Source of the DNA: Prosapia bicincta
Taxonomy: Eukaryota > Arthropoda > Insecta > Hemiptera > Cercopidae
Reading direction: 5' to 3'
NCBI GenBank assembly: GCA_036971475.1
Contig: JBAIZL010000001.1
Location: 101,013,850-101,077,849 of the forward strand
Length of the DNA stretch: 64,000 nt
Made by a program: the position numbers and the translations under genes. Shown here one piece after another: positions 13,143 to 55,927 of the stretch (positions are counted from its first letter, which is position 1; each line of letters begins with the position of its first letter). Under the pieces are notes generated by a model. It worked only from the letters and a program-made list of their open reading frames with translations, was not told where the DNA came from and did not search any database.

Positions 13143-13347
13143 AATAATTATTCACTTTTACATTACTTTATGACTATACGAACTCTAATTTTGTAGAAAC
13201 TTACTGAGAGAGAACGTTTTCGATCTCTGCGTATCATCAGATGACCGCCACGAAGCGATCGAAAACGTTCTGTCTCAGTAAGTATTTACAAATTTACCAC
13301 AATTATAGCTCGGACAGTCATAAACTAATGTAAAAATGATTATTTAG
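13143..13347. mobile_element. Fold-back (MITE-like) element
   Basis: Two arms of about 83-90 bases are inverted copies around a ~31-base loop. The inner 26 bases (13200-13225 and 13257-13282, cttactgagagagaacg...) pair with one mismatch. Pairing continues outward with more mismatches through ttttacattantttatgact to about 13143 and 13347. It has no coding capacity. The size and near-complete palindromy suggest a MITE or another short hairpin element; the superfamily is unknown. Confidence 0.7.
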
Positions 13348-14327
13348 GTTTCAATAAACGTAAAGGGCTACGAAATTCAAGAGTATTTAATACTGTTCTA
13401 TAAATATTTTAGACATTATTTTAACTGTTAATTTTTTTATAGTAAATAATCATAATGATAATTTTAGATACTTCAAAATGTAGGTAGTTATATTATAATA
13501 ATGGGTTAGGAGTTATTAGGAATAGTAGGCCCATAGACACAACTAGTGCAACTAAGGTCCAAATTTGAACAAAAAAAAAAATAGAATCTCAAGAAATATA
13601 CACTTTTAAATCATGCCCGAATCTCTGTTAGTAAGTTTTTTTTTGTTTTCACGTTATTTGAGGTTATAATGGTTGATAGTTATTATTTATTTTGTGTAAA
13701 AACTGTATAAAATATTTGGAGAAAACGAACTCTTACATCTTATACTTCTAAAGCTATTTTACCTTTTTTGTAAAAATTCGAATACTTTTTTCTAGCTTTT
13801 ATATTATAAATAATTTGTAACTATTTTCCCCCGTTTTCTTGCGATGGTGTTTTAACGTTTGAATAATCATTAGAAAGATTCAGATGTGTATTGGATCAGT
13901 GAAAACATAGAGGTCCCTACTCGAACACTCTGTTACTTTATTTCCATTTCTCATGTACATTTGCGTTAGTGTATTTATTAATTAAAATATTTATAGTCGT
14001 TTGTAGAATTTATGAACAGCTGAAACAAAATGAAACGGTAATAATTGTAGTAAAACATTAGAAATAAATGGATCATAAATGTTCATGCTCATAAAATAAG
14101 CTTTCTTATCGCAGTAGATATTTGTAAGTGAAGCAAAGTTTTAATTTTCTTCGCTGAATGAAAAGAGCATTGAGAACATTAATACATTAACTGATCGCCG
14201 TACTCAATGTTGATTTCCAGATGTGAATATACGATCAAACAATTTGCCCAACTCCAGTCGTTGCCACACAATTCGAACGTTGGGTTAAAGTGTACAAGTT
14301 GAGTTGATGCAAAAGTTTGGCTTGTTT

Positions 14328-14577
14328 GCACAGCAAACGTCGATGTTTGAGCTAAAAACAGTGCTTTCAAGGCCATTCGAATTATGCAACAGCGTCAGTA
14401 TATTTATACAATTGTAATGATTCTAGAGTTATTTTATTATTCCTTAATAATTGTATTTTTGCACAACAAACGTCGATGTTTGCGCTAGAACAAGGCCATT
14501 CGAAATATGCAACAGCTTCAGTATATTCATACAATTGTAATGATTCTAGAGTTATTTTACTATTCCTTAATAATTTT
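14328..14577. repeat. Two-copy tandem duplication, unit ~133 bp
   Basis: The segment starting gcacagcaaacgtcgatg at 14328 recurs at 14461 with few changes and a ~15-base deletion (the block between the two ggccattcga anchors differs). It ends with the same ttattccttaataatt stretch. Confidence 0.8.
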
Positions 14578-15079
14578 ATATCTTCAATATAAATAGACCG
14601 ATACGAGGGGCGAATTATAAGGACCTAGCAATAAGTATAGGCCTTTCGTGATTTCCCATACTTTAGAAAGTAATATGTGGATACTGATTTTCCCCTAAAA
14701 TTGAATAAAGTTGAAACGACTGTTTCAAGTTACAGATTTTGAAATGGTGCTGTATACTAGGATATACAAACTTACAAATAATCTTTAATTACATTGTTTC
14801 CAGCATGAAACCATCCTTTTTCGGAATAATTGGCCTAACCATTTCTAAGAGTTCACGTTTGGTCATTCAGATTAACCTTTCTGTAGGCCATAGAGAACAT
14901 TGTCAGAAAACAAATCTGTTTTCAAAATCGTGTACTTTTTTCGCTTCATTGTATTCTCCGTTTTTGCTGCACAACCATATGTGATTACTAGCTAAGTAGG
15001 TCTCTCACATACTTTTCCATAAGCAAAGCTACAACTGAAATGAATGTTTCCTTTTTCACTGTTGTCAGTGTGTTGTCAG

Positions 15080-15303
15080 GGTTTGATCTACTATTGGTGT
15101 TAAACTCTAGTGTTGTACATATTATTGTAAAATGTGTGGCCATGGGTTTACCAAACTATACTTGTACAACGACTCGTGCTCTGGAAATTGTAATGAGCAA
15201 GGAGGACAGTTTTGCTCTGCTGTTGATGTCAAACACTAATGTTGTACAAATTATTGTAGTGTGTTACAAAAACAAACTACTGTTGTACAGCAACTCGTGC
15301 TGA
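15080..15303. repeat. Diverged two-copy tandem duplication
   Basis: Blocks sharing gttgtacanattattgta and caactcgtgct recur about 125 bases apart. Both halves stay open in one plus-strand frame, which looks incidental. Confidence 0.5.
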
Positions 15304-18029
15304 GCAAATAGTTTGTATTATCTCTTTCTTTGTCTTCATTAGGTTCTTAAAATTAGTTGCTTTTTATAAATAAGAAAATGTTTGTGTGTTATTATTATTA
15401 TTTGTTTGGTCATCTAGAATATTTTATTTGATTAATAAGGACCCATAAAATATTTTAATAAAATGTAATATACGCTGGAAATATATAAAGTGGTAGGTAT
15501 ACATTTCCAGGAAGAGATATTCAATGATAATGAGCAAGTTGTAAGGTTAAATGGATTTTTTGCGTACACTTAATAATATACGTATTTATTAAATCATATT
15601 TTTTCCAAATATTAAGGTACAAAGCTTGGGGAATATAAATATGAAACTGGTAAAACTTGATTAAAGCTGAAGACGTTTTATAGTATAGAAAAATAATAAT
15701 ATTTCTTAAAACCTTTTATATTATAATATGTAATTTATATTGGGTTAAAAATATATTATATATATATTGATTCGATAAATTTATATCACCATGCAATAGT
15801 TAACAATATCTTCTGCAAGGAAGAGTTGTAAATAACACAATAAAGTTCTTACAAGATAGCTTACTTTAAACAAATGACCTCTTCTAATTACAAAAAGCTA
15901 AATATTAAATATACATTTATGCATAAAAAAAATATATAAAGTATTGTCAAGATCAATGGAACTGTATTCTATTAAATCTATGTATTTCGTTGAATACAAT
16001 TCTAGATAGATTCATCCTTTCATAGACGAGATAGAGATAGGCTAGATTATATCTACAGGAACACTTACAGATGATTATATTTACACGATTGAAGGAGTTT
16101 TATAAATTATATTTCACGGTTCTCTAAAAGTACCTTCCGTCTATGAAGAAGTGGGGAGAGATTCTTGTTGGTTAAAGAGTGGATTGGCCGAGGAAAATAG
16201 AATTGTATAAACCTTTATTCTTGAAGGACAGTTTAACTGGGGAAAAGAGTGGACTTATACGGGTGGATAGAGTATATGTTCCTTTACTGTTATATTTAAA
16301 AATAACTCCAATAATATTTTTTTAATAGGCTATCATCACGTTGTAAAATGCTTTGTTTTCCACAAAGATCGATCCTGGTTACAAAGGTTTGTTTCAACAG
16401 TGCTAAAAATATTGTTATAACGGATCGATGGGATAATTCACCATGGAGGAAAAATTAATGCAAGAAAACTATTTTTATAATTGTAAATAAATCACTATTT
16501 ATTAATTTTACTTTGAGTTGAAAAAAGAATTTTACTGGCGCAGAATAGTTGTTTTTAATGCAATTGTACTTCGCAAAGGCAATTGGACCGGACAGTAAAA
16601 ATCCAACACACAAAACTTTGGTAGGGAAATTTCTGATCGATATTTTTCCGTACAATTATCCAATTAATCTGTCTCAAGTAGTCAAATTATAAACTTATTT
16701 AAGTAGTTTTAAAATATAGTGTAACTAAGCCAGATATGTTTATTTTAATTTGTGTTTCAATCCTGTGATTTTTGTATTTGTGAGAAAAAGTACATGGGGC
16801 TGTTTAAACGTACTTATGAACAAATTTCGCTACCTATGGAATTTTCGCTTATAATCGACAATATTTGAATTTAATTACAGAATGAACTTTACGTTCTAGT
16901 TCAAAACCAAATATAGCAACTACAAAATATTGCCATTCCTGTACGGAATTGCAATGACATCTATAGTTTATATATTGTAACCTTTCTTGTGAACACTCGG
17001 CTAATTTGGTTGGCCTGAATGTGATTTATCTTTCGCCGCTTCTTCCTTAATAAGTGATGTACTAACGACCCCAATATGTAAATTATCTCTCTTACAGTAC
17101 CTGTCAAACATTTGAAAAGTATGAAAAAATATAAGGCGAGCGATACCAAACAAGAAATAATTTGTTAAATTAAATTTATGATTTTTTTTGGACATTCATG
17201 AGATGCATGTACGGTATATTTTGTTTTTTTTATCAAATTACCTAATGTTCTTCTTTATGTTTACCTACTTTTCAAATCATCGTTAAAAGTCTGGAAATTT
17301 AATAAAGGCAAGAAAGTTAATTTACCTAATGGGAATGCTAGTACGGGCCTCATTAAAGTAACATGCAAGTGATTAGGCACATCTAAGTTCACAAGACAGG
17401 TTACATCACAGAGACTAAAGATGCGACTGCTATAATTACAAATACAACGGCTAAAAATACTTCCTTTGTGAACTATACGTGCTAAAATACAATACTAGAT
17501 TAAAGCGATAATAATTTAGATATATTTTACTGAAACATGCATAAATAAAAGGAAGATCCTATCATACTATTGACCGATATTGTTCACGTGATTTCATTTC
17601 CTTGCACTAACTTTTTTATCCATTTTATGTGAGTTTTTGTAAATTGAATAGATCTCTACGTTCCAACAAATTTGAACAACAAATATCACTTTATGAACTT
17701 GAAATGAAAACATTGTATCAATTATCAGAGGAAGTATTAAGTGAAATGCAAGTTAAATGATTTTATAGAAATAACGTTGTTGAGAAGGTAGTTTATTATG
17801 TATCGAAAATTTATGCACCGTGTTTTAAAATATCTGAACGTTACAACGATTTTACATTTACTTGTCTTAGCTAAAGTTACTTTTTATCAACTACAGTAGA
17901 TGTGATCATGTTATAAATGTTAAATAGCAATCCATCGTATGTTTAAATCTGGCTGGATTGTGTTACAAACATATGTTTATTATAACCCTAGATTTTTTTA
18001 AAATTTAGGCTAATTCCGAATTTTATGTT
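15304..18029. other. Intergenic, nothing recognised
   Basis: AT-rich DNA with many short chance frames. No gene, RNA or mobile-element signature was found. Confidence 0.4.
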
Positions 18030-18181
18030 ATATTATTCGGTTAGATTTACTATAAACCTTGATTCTACTGAAAACCTGGTTTAAATGAAAAATGTAGTCT
18101 TGTTTATATTATTCGGTTAGATTTACTATAAACCTTGATTCTACTGAAAACCTGGTTTAAATGAAAAATGTAGTCTTGTTA
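18030..18181. repeat. Near-perfect 76-bp tandem duplication
   Basis: Unit starts atattattcggttagattt at 18030 and again at 18106. The copies look almost identical, so the duplication is recent. Confidence 0.9.
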
Positions 18182-18841
18182 TGATCCTAGATTCCAACAA
18201 ATTTCGCTAATTATATATTCAGTTGTAAATTTATTTATAATCCTGAATAATAAAATGTATTATTTTATAATCTTGGATTTAATGATAGTTCATCATTATT
18301 TCAAACATTAATTAATTAAAATGTTTTTATAAGTTAGTACAATCTTAGATATGTAAAATGTCGCCAGATAGGTAAACTTTTATTTCGAAAATTTTCCGGA
18401 AAGTAAGTTAATATGTTGTGGGAAGTTGTAAAGAAATCCCCTTCTCTACGATTCCTCAAGTAATTAGCAATCGTGGGGAGGAAATGAATATTTCTTTACC
18501 ATATCCCAGAGGAAACTAGTCCCCTGTCTCTACCTTATCATCACTCACCAAGCTAATAAAACTAAATTAGCTTATGGCACACCCTCACGATGGTAGCCTA
18601 CACGAGATTTTTGCCTCATAACACAATACAGTCACCCCTCCCCACCGTAAGTGAGAACAAAAGCTGTAAAGTTGGTGAGGTAAGGGAAGACGAGTCTTTA
18701 TACACAAGAGAAAAACGACATTGGCGCATCTCTCCACTCGTGAACAATTATCCGTTCATTATATCGCATTAGCTGTAAGCTGTTATCGCAAAGCTAAAAA
18801 CGAATTCTTCATTTACCTCACGACCTAAATCTACCATCGTA

Positions 18842-18980
18842 CTTCCTTTTATCAATGTGTATCGATTATCTCCCACATGTTCTCGTAAGTTAAGTTGTAT
18901 CGATGTAGTTCTTCCTTTTATCTACGTATATCGATTATCTCCCGCATGTTCTCGTAAGTTAAGTTGTATCGAAACTAGAT
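18842..18980. repeat. 69-bp tandem duplication
   Basis: cttccttttatc...gttaagttgtatcga at 18842 is repeated at 18911 with a few substitutions. Confidence 0.85.
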
Positions 18981-18999
18981 GAATGCACAGTCTCAAAAA

Positions 19000-20195
19000 G
19001 CGGGAAAATAGAATTTTACAAACAATTTTATATTCACAGTTTGGTTAAGTCTCTTTTTAATTTATGTTTACAAAATAAAGAGACCAGTAGGTGAAAAACA
19101 ATTTAAATAATTTACAACTTTTATGATTTAAACACTCGTACTTGACTGAAACTACAGTAGTGAATGTTTTTATAGTCGCGTTTCACACTACTATATTTTA
19201 TAATGCTATGAGACACAACGTAAACTCTTACTGTATGTGTTAGTGCCTGTCTGACATTAATTGTGGTGCATTTAATATTAGATTTTCACTGCTTGTGGTC
19301 ATTTCTATCTGGGATTAATGTTTGATACTTTGTTTACAACCGCACATTATTTGTTAAATCCTTTTTATATTTTGTATCGTAAAATTTTATTGTACTCAAA
19401 ACAGAATATTGTTTGGAAAATATGTTAAAGTTGGTTCTTGTGAATGTATTTCAAATTTGTTAATTGTGTACAATTTTTGCTTTTATTTATGGTGTGGGGA
19501 GTTTGTAGGTTTGATTTATTGCTAGGATACGTCAGTAATGTTTCTTGTATTTGTATGGTGAAGTTTTAGTTTGTTTGGAAGCTATGGTTTTATATAACTA
19601 ATATTATATAGCTTCCGAGAGCAACATTAATTAACTAACAGTGAACAGTTCTACTATTAAATTTGAATGAAACACTTTAGTTATTATAAACTTCAATAGC
19701 AAATACATTTTTCTATTTTTTGAAATGTCATTTTGATTGTTCTTACAACGGGTTTGATTTATGCAACTACTTTCAAAAACATTGAAAGTAAATATAACAT
19801 GCTCTAAAACATAATTTTTAAAAATGTTTTAATTTTTAAATATAAAAAAATGAAATCGGGATACGGTTTTGAGTTCATTAATCTATTAGTTGTTTTAGTC
19901 AAGAATTTAAATCATAAAGTAATAAATTTTAAAACACTTCCTAAAAATAACAAGTTAAAGACAACAAGCTGTTATCTCCTAAAATAACAATTTATAGAAA
20001 GCAAATGTACAAAATTGTTATTCTATATTTCGGCCATAATTAAATATAAATTAACCAACTCTGAAACATCTGGGCGATTTTAACACCATATAAATGTCAA
20101 ACGTATATAGCACTTAGAACTACGGGTTTTACAAAACTTCAGACACAGGTTAGGTTATAAAAAATTGGTCCATTGCGTTTATAACACGCTTCCTG
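19000..20195 (-). other. Presumed TMTC2 3' UTR and downstream flank
   Basis: AT-rich sequence following the TMTC2 stop codon on the minus strand. No other coding exon, repeat or RNA gene was seen. The 3' UTR probably occupies the part nearest 20195; its end cannot be fixed from sequence alone. Confidence 0.4.
19515..19520 (-). promoter_or_regulatory. Candidate polyadenylation signal downstream of TMTC2
   Basis: AATAAA on the minus strand, about 680 bases past the stop codon; another lies at 19482-19487. In DNA this AT-rich the hexamer is common by chance, so this is only a candidate for the 3' end. Confidence 0.25.
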
Positions 20196-49463
<29,268 letters not shown>

Positions 49464-52400
49464 CTGAAACAAAAGTAAATTCACATTTATATATTGTTTT
49501 GATAATACAAAATTGTTATTTTGGATTCTGTTTCAGCTTAAATTTAACATATTTTTTTATTGACATTCATAATTTGTAATAGATACACATTAAATTTTTA
49601 CTTTACATTTTTTTAAACACTATTCTCATCAAAACTTCAAAACCCAAGAATGACCAGTAGAAAAAGAGATTAATAATCTCAATAAAGATGGCAATTTGAG
49701 TAAGTATCGGAAAATATATTTTAGTTGGTTTTTAATAATTTTTAAAAGTGAATATGATTTACTGATTGTTTTAAAACGTAGTAGCTGATAAACAACCAGT
49801 AGCTATTGTTCCGACTGGGGTTTCGGTTCTGTACTACATCTAGTAATTATTCGTCCAGTTTATAAAATAAGAGAACTAAAGAAAAAAAACACTTATACCC
49901 AAAAAACGATGCATGTATTATAAAAATAGTAATTAATTATGAAATTATTACTAAGAAATGGTTGGAGCTTGTTTTAAAAAAAACCTATACACAAACTAGG
50001 TAATTGAAAAAAATAGTCAAGTTTGTTGTTTTTCTTTACTATCGCAACTCAGAATGTTCTAGTTTCAGTTAATGCATTCCGGATTATCGTTTACTTGAAC
50101 TGGGTTGATTGTTCAGCGATATGCTGAGCAGTAGTGGTTACAACATATATGTATAAGCTAGTTGAGGGTTTAAGGAATTGCATTCAACGTGTTTACGTAA
50201 ACAATAGCAGAGAGTTACACTACGAATAATAACAAAACAACGGATGCTTGATTATTTAGAATTGATCAAATTATTAAAGTAGAATTTAAAACGAATATTA
50301 CAAATACTGTTAAAACACTTTGTGAAAATATATTGTTCATTAATTTTGTCAAAATATTCCTTTAGAATTAAGAGCTTTCCACTACAAAAGGTAATTCTGT
50401 ATTTAATTATTCGAATTCTATTAATGTCCGTAAAGGTTTAATAAAATAGTATAAATAATCGTGACATTTTTTCGAGTTGAGTGTAAAACAAAAATAAAGG
50501 TGAAAATCAATGGAGAAAATTATACAGTTTTATTACATATTTAACATGAATTGTTCCACTTAAAGTCAATATTTTAATTACTATGAATTAAATTATTACT
50601 TTACTTTTATATAAAACATCAGTTTTACATTTGTTGTGAAGACAGTGAACGGGATGGGGATTTCAAATCAGGAAGTTTCCTGTTTCCAGGCTATTTGACG
50701 TGTAAAGATTTGGCTCCGGAAGGTGGACTGGAGCTCGATTTTTTATATTTATATCTTCAGCAACACAACATGACGAAGTAGGATTCTCCTACAGGCGTTT
50801 ATCAAGAAGAGGACTTTTTGTACGCTTGTCAACTTGGAACCTGTTTTTATTGTTTTCCCCATAATTATCAAAACCAACAAAACTATTCAACCGGCGATAT
50901 CCTATTTTGATCGAACGTTTTCACAACAGATAGTAGCCGCGGAATAATGGACTGTGAAGTGGGTGGGAGGGATGGGGGATCCGAACACATCTCAAATCAA
51001 TAATGCAACCCCCCGCCTCCGGCCCCTCCAGGAAACATCTTAGATGATACGTCTTTGTCAGTTACACTACTCTTTGTCGACACCTGTACCCCCACCCACG
51101 TGTTTTTAGAGTAAAAGTTATCGGGGTAAATTGAAAAGGACGGGTGGGCTTTTATACGGCTTTTAAAGTGAAGCTTCGACGTTCGAACGGAATTTCCCGT
51201 GAAAAATGAAAAGACCGCTTAAATATATTGCGTACGCGTAGAAAATACAAAGACACTTGTGGTAACCTACACGCCCCCTTCAGGCGGTCTAGATATCTAC
51301 TTCTAAAGATGCTTAGGGTTATACAAAACAAAATATATACAAAAATTAGAGCTTTTGCTATTTCTCTTTAACCTGTTGATGGTTTTAAAACATTTTAATC
51401 AACACATACACACGTACTTGTACATTTCTATTAAATCCTGTTTTTGTTATCTTTTAATTGACATTAAGGTAAGTTTTATTGCCTAAGAGTTTTACTTATT
51501 TTTCAACATCAAAATAAGTCTTAAATTTGTAATTTTCGTAAATAAATTAACAAAACATTCTTTTTATTTGTTACAACCTTATTTAAATTACTATATCGTT
51601 GAAGATATTTTTGACAGCCAGGTTGAATCTCTTTGAATGGATTTTTTGTTATAGGAAATCTTTGTGCATTCATATTTCCACCATGGAATAGATGAACATA
51701 GTATACAATATCAAAAGCACAGTTGTACAATATATTTCAATTAAAATATTGTAAAGAACCCCAATGCCCAAAAAAATAAAACATAAATGACAATACGAGT
51801 TACGTAAGATATTAATCTATACTGACCAAGATCTAGGACCTAGATGAATGACTAGGTCAGTCTAGTTTGTAATTTTGTAGTAAAACCCTCTGATGATAAT
51901 GCCATGATCATGGAAGTGTACATAAGGGTTTAATCTGAGGTAACTTGTATTATGAGTTATATTTGATTCTTATGTGGTATTGGTACTGTTCCTAATATTT
52001 TTATTGTAAGATGTACAAAGATGTTTCAAACGAGGTTAAAATTTATTTCTTAGCAAAATTTAAAATAATTCTATTAATCTTATTAACAAAACCACCACTA
52101 AAACAATCCATCGTTTTAAGAGATCTTATTGAATTTTTCCAATATGTAGTTTCCTTTAGAATTCAATGGAGCTGACCGAATTAATAGGGTAGCAAGTCAC
52201 ATAAAAAAACAAAGGCATGAAGCCGCTACCATATAAATCGCGCAACACTGACTATGTTATCCTTGTAGCCAAAAAGGGATATCCTGTACATCCATCTTAA
52301 GATAATGACGGAGAAACGTCATTCAGGAGAGATAAAACCAAATATCCTTAACAGTTACCAATTGGCGATCAGCATTGAGAGTTAAAATCGTTTATCAATA

Positions 52401-52639
52401 AAAGGGGAGTCTCGCGTGGATTATGAGTTCTGAATGATCAATATGTTATCTAATGTGATCGTTAGATTTCTATTTGGTGGGAAGTGATGTAGAAAATGGT
52501 GACCATAATCGGGGAAGCGGTGAATGGACACTGCTTGTATGAAAGTTATTCGGTTTGTAGAAGGTGCATTGTTTGAATTTCGGTTTAGAATATTTTGTTT
52601 TGCTATTTAGTTATTCGAACAAGATGTGTTGCCAGTGGC
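49464..52639 (-). other. Presumed TMTC2 first intron, proximal part
   Basis: No exon encoding the acidic motif and split Ser expected upstream of 49463 was found. A GC-richer patch at about 50930-51130 is unassigned. Confidence 0.5.
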
Positions 52640-52927
52640 TTAACTAGAGACTAAAATTACTTTCAGTCCTAGGCTGTGAGGTTTTATCTCCTCACCTCCA
52701 AAGAGTGAGGTTTCCTTTGTTCCTTTGCATGGTGAAAAACAAAGCTTTGTCATCCCTAAACCAATTGAGCATTTGAGATGTTTGTCAGGACAGTTAGCGC
52801 GTCTAAGAGTATTCTTCATTAATGCGGTGTTCTTATCCGTCTGACTATCACCGCACTGTAACCGCATTCCTCCGACGTTGAAGAGATAGCCCTTTAGACT
52901 ATCTGTTCGGGTTTGAACAGAAAGCAC
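52640..52927 (-). other. Unidentified 95-codon open frame
   Basis: Starts MLSVQTRTDSLKG, with several Cys residues in the middle (CPDKHLKC). No family recognised; may be chance or a repeat relic. Confidence 0.15.
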
Positions 52928-53152
52928 TTAGTCTAAATCGCTGACAATTTTAGCGAGATCTTGGCAACTGTGAAGTTTCTACAGACACACATTGGAATCC
53001 GGGATTGATAAACTTGGGGATTGTTGGTTTACCAAATATAACTATTAGATATTGGAATAGTGCTGGAACACTCTGACCCTATTCTATCTTCATTATTGGA
53101 ACTAAGTTAATAAAATAATGGGAAAACTAAATCAAATGTAGCATATATATAT

Positions 53153-53249
53153 CTGTGTGTGTGTGTGTGTGTGTGTGCATGTGTGCGTGCGTGCGTGCGT
53201 GAGTGCGTGCGTGCGTGCGGCGTGTGTGTGTGTGTGTGTGCGCGCGCGC

Positions 53250-53280
<31 letters not shown>

Positions 53281-53289
53281 TGTGTGTGT
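53153..53289. repeat. TG/CG alternating purine-pyrimidine tract
   Basis: (TG)n, TGCG variants, (TG)n, then 12 consecutive CG (53241-53264), then (TG)n. It is almost entirely alternating purine-pyrimidine, the classic Z-DNA-prone sequence. Confidence 0.96.
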
Positions 53290-54519
53290 TGGAACAAAAA
53301 CGTTTAATGGATATGGGATCCATATTTGATGAGTTTCATATATTATGCGGGTATATATTGAAAAAATACACCTTTTACGTTTTATAAATTAGTAACAATA
53401 TACAAACAATTAAAAAACTTTATAATTATAAATTTAATTAATACGATTCTAAGTAGGCTAGAGGTATATAACTTTAAATAGACACATTTTTAGGCTCACT
53501 GGATTTATTAAATAAGCTTTTTTTCCTCCCTATTTACTTTTGTCAGGCCTCTTTGCCTTTCTTCTCCCTTGAAGATTCCGTCTGTCTTCCCTATCAGAAG
53601 GTGTTTGTGGACCTGCATTATTCTTGCTTGTATTTACAAGCCTTTTCTAACCTTCGTAAGCGATAATAGTTACATCACTGCTGGCTCTCCAGTTTCTGTA
53701 GACCATTCCAAATTTTGTACACGAGACTCCTTTAGCCACTGAATGCATATAAGTACTCGTAATTATACAGGTAGTTGCCAAAATACCTCATTTGAAATAT
53801 TAAAGTAGAACTTTAAAAACAAATTCTTTGTACTTCTGAATCTTACAGTTTATGTTTTTTTTTTTTGTAACCAGGAAGAGTAAAGTGTTACCAAGTCATT
53901 CTACATTACAAACATCCCTGAGAAATCCAGGTTGTTAACATCCTGAGATACATATCGTAAACTGTTCAACCATTTTCAAATTTCGTATACACTTCTTATA
54001 TAATTTATTAAGGCAATATTTTATAAGTTTATTTTCAATGATGACATTCTCTCGTAAATAAAATATCTGCCTTTTTACTTTTAAAACAGTCATTTACTAG
54101 ATTGCTGAATACTGAAAAAAAGTATTTTCTTCTTTTGTAAAGACAAACACAATCGATTTAAATAAATGTGTTTTTCACAGCACATAATTGATCCTCTTTA
54201 TTGACAAATAATAAATGCAGATAGAGTAGGTTCAATTAGTATGGGTGATTTCAACAATTGCAAATTTCCAGACGCAGAACTTTCTCCCTTTAGAAAGCAC
54301 CCCTTCCTTTCCCTCATCGTTTAATTTATTTAAGCGATGAGTCAGGGCTATTCATTACAATTAGGGAAGAAACTTTGGAATATTTAGTGGATTCAAAACT
54401 GAGCCTGAAGAAAAGTTTTCCTCGCAGTGGGAATATAGTCTTAAATTGAGCGAGAGATACATACATATAGATAGAGAGTGGGAGTGAGAGAGAAAGGTAT
54501 ATAAAGAGGGAATGAGGGA

Positions 54520-54524
<5 letters not shown>
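53290..54524. other. Presumed intron, nothing recognised
   Basis: AT-rich sequence without supported features. Confidence 0.4.
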
Positions 54525-54582
<58 letters not shown>

Positions 54583-54820
54583 TATCAAGAAGAGTAGCAG
54601 TATAGGAGGGAACATAAAGTTATGTATGGGTATAATTTGCATATTTGCTACTCTTTTCGCAATGAAAGAAATACGGTTCAAGGCGAAAGGTTGACATCCA
54701 TGAATGAGTTATCGAGAGATATGGAGAGTTTATAGAGTTAACAGCAGGATTTTACAGTAATGTGGCAGAGGGAGAGAGAAAGGTATAGTCTATGTAGGTT
54801 TATAGGTGAAAGAGAGGGGG

Positions 54821-54852
<32 letters not shown>

Positions 54853-54999
54853 CAGAGGGGGAGATTGAAAAGATATATAGACTAACATGATGGCTAACAG
54901 TGTAGGAGATAATATAGTTATTAATTGCTATAATTATTTTTGGTGTATTATTTATGGTTAGGGTTTTTGGATGTATAGACTAGTAATACGACGGGGAGA

Positions 55000-55045
<46 letters not shown>
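54525..55045. repeat. Cluster of TA and GA microsatellites
   Basis: (TA)n at 54525-54582, GA-rich tracts at 54817-54852 and 55000-55045. Confidence 0.95.
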
Positions 55046-55048
<3 letters not shown>

Positions 55049-55346
55049 TTTACAACTTGGTGGATTGGTGGAAGCAATGTGGAAAATTAGTCAAAAACCA
55101 GTGTAGGAATGTTAGGTAGGCCTACATTTTGTACTTAAAAATAGAAAATTATCTTGTCTACCTACTTTTCTGTAAGTCTTTATAGACATACTTTTCAGTA
55201 GTGTATTACTTTTAAGTGTTTATGCCTAACGAATAGGTGATGTGGGCTATTGGTAGGTTTAAGGTAAGACAGGTTCGTAATTCTCTGTTAGGGGTACCAG
55301 GAACTTACAGAATTACAGAATTAATGAGCATTATCGCTTTCTTGCA

Positions 55347-55541
55347 ATGCATTTACTCGATCTTGGTGCCATAGTGACGATTCCAGCCTCAATTCAATTA
55401 GAGGTAAGAGTTGGAAAGTACAAGTATAATGTAGTGATGGTTGAAATGCTACGTGAAACTGGCATCATTTTATTAGGAATGAGAACTTACTGTCATTTAA
55501 TGCCAAGTCTAGAAGGTTTGGCATTTATCGCTGCCAAATAA
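55347..55541 (+). pseudogene. Retropepsin-like fragment of an LTR-type retroelement
   Basis: A 64-codon frame has LLDLGAIVTI at its start, in the position of the DTGA-type active-site motif of retroelement aspartic proteases but with the Thr replaced. About 40 residues later comes ILLGM, like the conserved ILG(M/L)-D segment near the protease C terminus. The part between the motifs is shorter than usual. No reverse transcriptase, integrase or LTRs were seen nearby. Likely a decayed, inactive remnant. Confidence 0.35.
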
Positions 55542-55927
55542 TTCTTAAGTCTTCAAAAACCTATTCCGTTATCATCTAGAAAAAAATTGTGAATACAGGT
55601 AGGATTACGGTAGGAGCATAAAACATTCACAGAGGTGGAGCGATCATTGTATCACGTGTATTGAGTCACGTACCTGGAGTAGACTTGTTCTTAACTGGGA
55701 TAAGAGAGTAGTCTACTTGGTACCCTTGACATCTGAACCATTAGTAGTTTAGGAGAGATGCAATTAATGAGGTTCACCTCTATGAACATTAACATTTGTT
55801 GTTTTCCGAAGTTTCATTCTCGTTCGTTCGTAGCCAGAGTCCATTTTGAATTTAAAGTATTTAGGTTTCTATCGTTTGTATGTTTTTATTTTCCGGAGCT
55901 TGAACAAAAGTAGAAAGACAAGTGATT

